Assembly: GCA_013694495.1 (NCBI GenBank)
Contig: JACDCH010000363.1
Span: 1-32,634, forward strand
Reading direction: 5' to 3'
Length of the DNA: 32,634 nucleotides
Source of the DNA: Acidimicrobiia bacterium
Lineage (GTDB): Bacteria > Actinomycetota > Acidimicrobiia > Acidimicrobiales > JACDCH01
Positions within the stretch are counted from its first letter, which is position 1. Every line of letters begins with the position of its first letter. Position numbers and translations under genes: made by a program. Positions 27,862 through 32,634 of this stretch are shown in pieces. The notes under the pieces were generated by a model. It saw only the letters and a program-made list of their open reading frames with translations. It made no database searches and was not told the DNA's origin.

Positions 27862-30800
27862 ATGCACATCGGGTTGCTGGGTGAGCTCGAAGTGCTCGAC
27901 GACGAGGGCAACGAGATCGCGATCGCGGGGGCGAAGCTGCGGGGACTGGTCGCGATCCTGGCGCTGCACGCCGGCCGTGTGGTTCCTGCCGCGCAACTGG
28001 TCGACGCGCTGTGGGGTGAGGACCCGCCGGCGGCGGTTCGCAACGGGCTGCAAGGGCTCGCGTCCAAGCTTCGCCGCGCGTTCGGCTCGTCGGACCTGGT
28101 CGTCATGCGCGGCGACGGCTACGCCCTCGACCTGGCGCCCGATGCGATCGACGTCGGCAGGTTCGAGCGATGCGCCGCAGCGGGCCGGGCGATGGCCGCC
28201 GCCGGGGACCTCGGTCGGGCCGTCGACCTGCTCGTCGAGGCCGATGCCCTCTGGCGGGGGGATCCGCTCGCCGACTTCGTCTATGAGGAGTTCGCGTCGG
28301 CGGCGATCACCAGGCTGTCCGAGCTCCGACTCGCCGTGCTCGAGGAACGGCTCGACCTCGAGCTCCAGCTGGGCCGGCACCAGCGGGCCACCGTCCAGCT
28401 GGAGGAGCTGGTCGTCGCCCACCCGCTCCGGGAGGGCTTCCGGCGGCTGCTGATGCTCGCCCTGTATCGCAGCGGGCGGCAGGCCGAGGCGCTCCGGGCG
28501 TTCCAGGAGGGCCGCCTCCTGTTGGGCGAGGAGCTCGGCCTCGAACCGGGTCCGGAGCTGCGGCGGTTGGAATCGGCGATCCTCACGCACGACCCGTCGT
28601 TGACCCTGCCGGCTGCGCCACCGCCGGTCCCGGGGATCGGTGCAGCGTCCCGCCCGGTGATCCCGGACGCGCTGACGCCGCTGGTCGGCCGAGACGCTGA
28701 GCTGCTCGAACTGGGGCGCCTGTTCGCGGACCAGCGCTTCGTCACGCTCGTGGGGCCGGGCGGGGCCGGCAAGACCCGCCTCGCCCTGGAGGTCGGACGG
28801 GCCGCAGCCAGAGGACGGCGCGCGGGCGGCTGCCTGGTCGAGCTGGCGCCGGTGGGCGATCCCGCCGGCGTCCCCCTCGCAATCGCCGCCGCGCTCGGTC
28901 TGCCCGACCCGGGCCGCCTCGCCGAGCTGATCGGCGAGCAGGACCTGGTGCTGGTGCTCGACAACTGCGAGCACCTGATCGACGCCGCGGCCGAGGTCGC
29001 CGAGGGTCTGTTGCGTCGCTGCCCCCGGCTGCGACTCCTCGCCACCAGCCGCGAGGGGTTGCGCGTCGGGGGCGAGACCATCTGGGCGGTGCCACCCTTG
29101 GGTCCCGAGGACGCGGTCCGCCTCTTCATGGCGCGTGCCGAGGCGTCGGGCGCGGCGATCGAGCGCTCCGACCCGCAGCGCATCGCCATCGCCGACATCT
29201 GCGCCCGGCTCGACGGCTTGCCGCTCGCCATCGAGCTGGCGGCCGCCCGCACCCGAGCCTTCCCGGTCGCTCAGATCGCCGATCGGCTGAACGACCGGTT
29301 CCGCCTGCTCACGGGTGGCTCTCGCACCGCCCTTCCCCGCCAGCAGACGCTGCGCGCCGTCGTCGACTGGAGCTACGAGCTCCTCTTCGACGACGAGCGA
29401 CGTGTCTTCGAACGGCTGAGCGTGTTCCCCGGCGGTTGCACCGTTGCCACCGCAGAAGACGTGTGCACTGACGACGTCGTCGTCGCGGCCGACGTCGCCG
29501 ATCACCTGCAAGCCCTCGTCGAAAAGTCCCTGGTCGTCGCCGTGCCCGCCGGTGACGGGCTGCGGTTCACCCAGCTGCAGACGCTCGCCCACTACGGCCG
29601 CGAGCGACTGACCGAGCGGGGCGACGCGGTCCGCGTCCGCGACGCCATGGCCGGGCACTTCGCCCGGCTCTGCTCCGAGAGCGCGCCCGCCTTCACCGGC
29701 GACGGGCAGCGAGCGTGGCTGCGGGCGATCGACCTGGAGCACGACAACCTCAGGGCGGCGCTCGACTGGGCCGTCGCCAACGACGACGCGGAGACGGCGC
29801 TCCTGATCGCCGGCGGTGCCGCCTGGCCACACTGGTTGACCGGCATGGTGGTGGAAGGCCGGCGCTGGCTCGACGACGCGTTCGCGTGTCGCGGCGAAGC
29901 GGACGAACGAACGCGCGCGCTGGGACTCACCGGTCGCGGCCTCCTCGACTTCCTGGCCGGCGCCACCGAGCACAGCGACGAGGACCTGGCCGCGGCACTG
30001 GAGATCTTCGAGCGCCACGGCGATGTCGAGTCGATGGCGCTGGCCCACTCGTTCTACGCCGAGCAGGCCGCCGTCCGGGGCGATCTGGACGAAGCCCGCC
30101 GCCGCCGAAGGGTCGTCCTCGACTCCTACGGGGACGCACCTTCCGACCCGTTCGCGGCCGCCGCCCGTACGTACTCGCTGGCGAAGTTGGCGCTCCTGAA
30201 CGGCGACATCGACGAGGCTGAGCGTCATTACCGGGCCGCCACCGAGGGCTTCGGGCGCCTGGATCGCCCGGTCATGAACTCGATATGCCTCGGGATGGTC
30301 GCCGACTTCGACGAGCGCGCCGGTGACCACCCGGCGGCGATCAGGACGCTCGAGGCGGCCATCGAGACGAACGAGTCGCTGCTCGGCGGCTTCACCGGGT
30401 CGCTCCAGGCCCGCCTCGGCTGGGTGCTGCTGCACGACGGCCAGCCGGCACGGGCCGAGGCCGTCTACCAGCAGGCGCTCGAAGCCGCTCGCCGGGTGCA
30501 GCACACGATGGTGGTCTTCCAGGCCCAGGGCGGGTTCGCAGTCCTGCACCGCCTCCACGGGCGGGACGACGAAGCCGCCGAGGCGGCCACCGAGGCATTG
30601 GCGCTGTATCGGGCCGACGGGTTCCACCGGTTCCGCAACCGGATCGACCCCACCGCCGACCTGCACGCCGCCGCCGCGGTGTGCTGCGACGTGCTTGCCG
30701 CGATCGCGGCCGAAGGGGACGAGCCGGAGCGGGCGGCGACGCTGCTCGGCCACGCCGATCGGCTGCGGGACGACGCAGACGTCGACGTCCCGGGGTTCCA

Positions 30801-30915
30801 GAGGGCCACGATCCAAGGAGCCCGGGAGGCTGCGCTGGCGGCCCTCGACGCAGCCGCTTTCACCCTCGCCTTCGACCGGGGCCGGCACGGCGACGGGGTG
30901 CCTGCAATCCCCTGA
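27862..30915 (+). CDS. AfsR/SARP-type regulator with BTAD, NB-ARC and TPR domains
   Basis: This 1017-residue regulator has an OmpR-like DNA-binding domain at about 1-90 (MHIGLLGELEVLDDEGNEIA; QLVDALWGEDPPAAVRNGLQ), a bacterial transcriptional activator domain at about 97-245, and an NTPase domain with Walker A GPGGAGKT (298-305), Walker B LVLVLDNCEH and STAND features (ATSREGL; GLPLAIELAAAR). The C-terminal half (about 600-1000) is a helical TPR-like repeat array (for example LALAHSFYAEQAA, DIDEAERHYRAATEGFGRLD). Proteins of this design act as ATP-dependent, ligand- or kinase-gated activators of secondary metabolism or stress genes. The ATG follows a plausible leader. No biosynthetic cluster is visible here; the MMPL transporter downstream could be a target. 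Confidence 0.92.
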   Translation: MHIGLLGELEVLDDEGNEIAIAGAKLRGLVAILALHAGRVVPAAQLVDALWGEDPPAAVRNGLQGLASKLRRAFGSSDLVVMRGDGYALDLAPDAIDVGRFERCAAAGRAMAAAGDLGRAVDLLVEADALWRGDPLADFVYEEFASAAITRLSELRLAVLEERLDLELQLGRHQRATVQLEELVVAHPLREGFRRLLMLALYRSGRQAEALRAFQEGRLLLGEELGLEPGPELRRLESAILTHDPSLTLPAAPPPVPGIGAASRPVIPDALTPLVGRDAELLELGRLFADQRFVTLVGPGGAGKTRLALEVGRAAARGRRAGGCLVELAPVGDPAGVPLAIAAALGLPDPGRLAELIGEQDLVLVLDNCEHLIDAAAEVAEGLLRRCPRLRLLATSREGLRVGGETIWAVPPLGPEDAVRLFMARAEASGAAIERSDPQRIAIADICARLDGLPLAIELAAARTRAFPVAQIADRLNDRFRLLTGGSRTALPRQQTLRAVVDWSYELLFDDERRVFERLSVFPGGCTVATAEDVCTDDVVVAADVADHLQALVEKSLVVAVPAGDGLRFTQLQTLAHYGRERLTERGDAVRVRDAMAGHFARLCSESAPAFTGDGQRAWLRAIDLEHDNLRAALDWAVANDDAETALLIAGGAAWPHWLTGMVVEGRRWLDDAFACRGEADERTRALGLTGRGLLDFLAGATEHSDEDLAAALEIFERHGDVESMALAHSFYAEQAAVRGDLDEARRRRRVVLDSYGDAPSDPFAAAARTYSLAKLALLNGDIDEAERHYRAATEGFGRLDRPVMNSICLGMVADFDERAGDHPAAIRTLEAAIETNESLLGGFTGSLQARLGWVLLHDGQPARAEAVYQQALEAARRVQHTMVVFQAQGGFAVLHRLHGRDDEAAEAATEALALYRADGFHRFRNRIDPTADLHAAAAVCCDVLAAIAAEGDEPERAATLLGHADRLRDDADVDVPGFQRATIQGAREAALAALDAAAFTLAFDRGRHGDGVPAIP

Positions 30916-31011
30916 GCGGGCACTTCAGCGGCAACGCAGTACGAGGTCAGCGGCCTCCGGGATGGTGCAGCGGTCCCCGCAGACCCCGCGGGCCCACCCC
31001 AGGAGGACCTC

Positions 31012-32634
31012 GTGAGCGCATTCCTGTACCGCCTCGGTCGCACCAGCGCCCGGCACCCGTTCCGGGTGCTGGGCCTCTGGCTCGTGGCCGCCATCGCCGT
31101 CATGGCACTGCAAGGCAGCGCCGGGGGTGAGTTCGAGGACAGCGAGCGCGTGCCCGGCGTCGAGTCCCAGCACGCCGCCGATGTCCTGAACGACCGGTTC
31201 CCGAGCCAGGGCGGCGTCACGGCCCGGGTCGTGCTCCACACCGACGACGGTCGACTCGATGACGCCGACCACGCAACCACCGTCGAGCAGGCCCGCGCCC
31301 AGCTCGCCGAAGGTGCCGACGTCGCCGGCGTCACGGACCCCTTCGGATCCGAGTCCGCTGCCGTCAGCGCCGATGGGAAGGCCGCCTACCTCGATGTCAC
31401 CTACGCCCTGGACAAGCTCACCGCGACGCAACTCGACGACGCCATGGCCGTCACCGACGTGGCGAGTGCCGACGGAGTGCAGGTCGAGCTCACCGGCTCC
31501 CTCGCTCTGCTGGCGACGGACGACCCGAGCAGCGAGCTGATCGGCGTGGGCGTCGCCATCCTCGTGCTGCTGGTCGCCTTCGGGTCGGTGGTGGCGATGG
31601 GGCTTCCGATCGTGACGGCGCTCATGGGCATCTTCGTCGGCGCCGCCGGCGTGGGCGTGCTGACCGCCGTCCTGGACGTCCCGGAGTTCTCCCTGATCCT
31701 GTGCGCCATGATCGGCCTCGGCGTCGGCATCGACTACGCGCTGTTCATCGTCACCCGGCACCGCCAGCACCTCCACGAGGGCATGAGCGTCGAGGACGCC
31801 GCCGGCACCGCCGTCGCCACCGTCGGCCAGGCCGTGCTCTTCGCCGGCACCACCGTCGTCATCGCCATCCTCGGCCTGTTCCTCGCTGGCCTCCCGGCCA
31901 TCAGCGGGATGGGCGCCGCCGTGGCGCTCGTGGTGACCGTCTCCATGGCGGCCGCTGTCACGCTGCTCCCCGGCCTCCTGGGCCTGGCCGGGACCAGGAT
32001 CGACAGGCTCTCGATCCACCGCAAGGCGAACGTCGCCAAGCCGGCCGAGCAGACCCTCGCCGGCCGCTGGGCCCACCACGTCGGGAACCACCCCGTCCCC
32101 TACGCCGTCTTGGGTCTCGTGGCCCTGTGCGCCATCGCCATCCCGGCGCTCAGCATGCGCATCGGCGTGCCCGACGACGGCAACGCCCCCACCGGGACGA
32201 CCCAGCGCGTTGCCTTCGACCAGCTGGCCGCAGGCTTCGGCCCGGGGTTCAACGGCCCCATCCTGGTCGTCGTCGAGCTCCCCGCATCCGGCGGACAGGC
32301 GGTCGTGGAGCGGGTCCATGACGCGCTTCGGGCGGATCCGGGCGTCGCTGCGGTGACGGCTCCGGTCTACAACGCCGCCGGCGACACCGCCGTGCTCACC
32401 GCCAACCCCACCACCGCCCCTCAGGACGAGCGCACCGACCAGCTCATCCGCCACCTCCGCTCCGAGGTCCTCCCCGCAACCGTCGAGGGCACCGAGGCGA
32501 GGGTGTCGCTCACCGGCCAGGCGATGGTCACCGACCTGACCGACCGCATCACGGACCGGCTTCCGATCTTCATCACCGCTGTCGTAGCGATGTCATTCCT
32601 CCTGCTAATGGTCGTCTTCCGGTCGATCCTGGTC
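31012..32634 (+). CDS. MMPL/RND-family transporter, 3' end outside window
   Basis: The gene runs off the window after 541 codons. It starts with GTG at 31012, after a near-consensus AGGAGG (31001-31006). The protein opens with SAFLYRLGRTSARHPFRVLG and a TM helix. A large extracytoplasmic loop containing SERVPGVESQHAADVLNDRF follows. Next is a cluster of TM helices from about 175 to 330, with the family signature GLGVGIDYALFIVTRHR and then GTTVVIAILGLFLAGLP. The second half begins with HPVPYAVLGLVALCAIAIPA. This is the MMPL type of RND transporter, which exports lipids or drugs in actinobacteria. Substrate unknown. The AfsR-like gene ends 96 bp upstream. Confidence 0.92.
   Translation, partial: MSAFLYRLGRTSARHPFRVLGLWLVAAIAVMALQGSAGGEFEDSERVPGVESQHAADVLNDRFPSQGGVTARVVLHTDDGRLDDADHATTVEQARAQLAEGADVAGVTDPFGSESAAVSADGKAAYLDVTYALDKLTATQLDDAMAVTDVASADGVQVELTGSLALLATDDPSSELIGVGVAILVLLVAFGSVVAMGLPIVTALMGIFVGAAGVGVLTAVLDVPEFSLILCAMIGLGVGIDYALFIVTRHRQHLHEGMSVEDAAGTAVATVGQAVLFAGTTVVIAILGLFLAGLPAISGMGAAVALVVTVSMAAAVTLLPGLLGLAGTRIDRLSIHRKANVAKPAEQTLAGRWAHHVGNHPVPYAVLGLVALCAIAIPALSMRIGVPDDGNAPTGTTQRVAFDQLAAGFGPGFNGPILVVVELPASGGQAVVERVHDALRADPGVAAVTAPVYNAAGDTAVLTANPTTAPQDERTDQLIRHLRSEVLPATVEGTEARVSLTGQAMVTDLTDRITDRLPIFITAVVAMSFLLLMVVFRSILV

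Noticed and set aside
27286-30888. A 1200-codon open frame on the minus strand
   Set aside because: It is antisense to the well-supported AfsR-like gene and its composition is a mirror of that gene in GC-rich DNA; no family motif is visible.

Overview
The window is GC-rich throughout, with strong third-position G/C bias, many GTG starts and typical actinobacterial families: CsoR, a GAF-ANTAR regulator, an AfsR/BTAD regulator, NarL-type two-component proteins and lipobox lipoproteins. The red-type (form IC) RuBisCO resembles those of actinobacterial CO2 fixers. My best guess is an Actinomycetota member, possibly a chemolithoautotroph or mixotroph, but the lineage cannot be fixed from this window. 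I see no IS element, integrase, tRNA, rRNA or CRISPR array.

Layout: (1) 1-6.2 kb is a compact Calvin-cycle cluster. A LysR regulator (cbbR) diverges from cbbL-cbbS-cbbX-phosphoribulokinase-GAPDH, and a perfect 16-nt palindrome lies in the divergent region. (2) 6.3-8.7 kb is an arsenic unit: an ArsR repressor diverging from a His-rich multi-TM protein and arsenite methyltransferase arsM, followed by a remnant of a metal P-type ATPase. (3) 8.7-11.9 kb is a copper operon on the minus strand: csoR, copB-type ATPase, small 2-TM protein, cupredoxin lipoprotein, with a clear CsoR-like operator. (4) 12.0-15.0 kb is a minus-strand group of degV, SAM methyltransferase, plsY and a damaged SDR gene. (5) 15.1-17.9 kb holds a 58-aa small protein coupled to a flavin disulfide reductase, then a GAF-ANTAR regulator and a small partner. 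(6) 17.9-19.5 kb holds a decayed gene and a lipoprotein. (7) 19.8-22.4 kb is a large catalase followed by a hemerythrin-like protein, closed by a 12-bp-stem hairpin. (8) 22.4-24.6 kb is a second arsenic operon, arsR-aquaporin-arsC, plus a DksA/TraR protein. (9) 24.6-27.8 kb holds a sensor kinase/response regulator pair, a divergent cupredoxin-like lipoprotein and two truncated genes. (10) 27.9-32.6 kb holds a 1017-aa AfsR-like regulator and the start of an MMPL transporter that leaves the window.

Functionally, carbon fixation sits beside an accessory region for arsenic, copper and peroxide stress. Arsenate reduced by ArsC can leave through the aquaporin, while arsenite can be methylated by ArsM. 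Copper is handled by CsoR, the CPH-type ATPase and the cupredoxin.

A striking secondary signal is the number of reading-frame breaks between about 6.7 and 18.7 kb (arsM, copB, SDR, the 18-kb gene, an unterminated membrane protein), plus another at 27.2 kb and possibly cbbR. They may be assembly indels or real decay; raw reads would decide. No wholly new system is proven. The best candidates for new biology are the His-rich membrane protein paired with ArsM, the degV-methyltransferase-plsY group, and the 58-aa protein coupled to the reductase.
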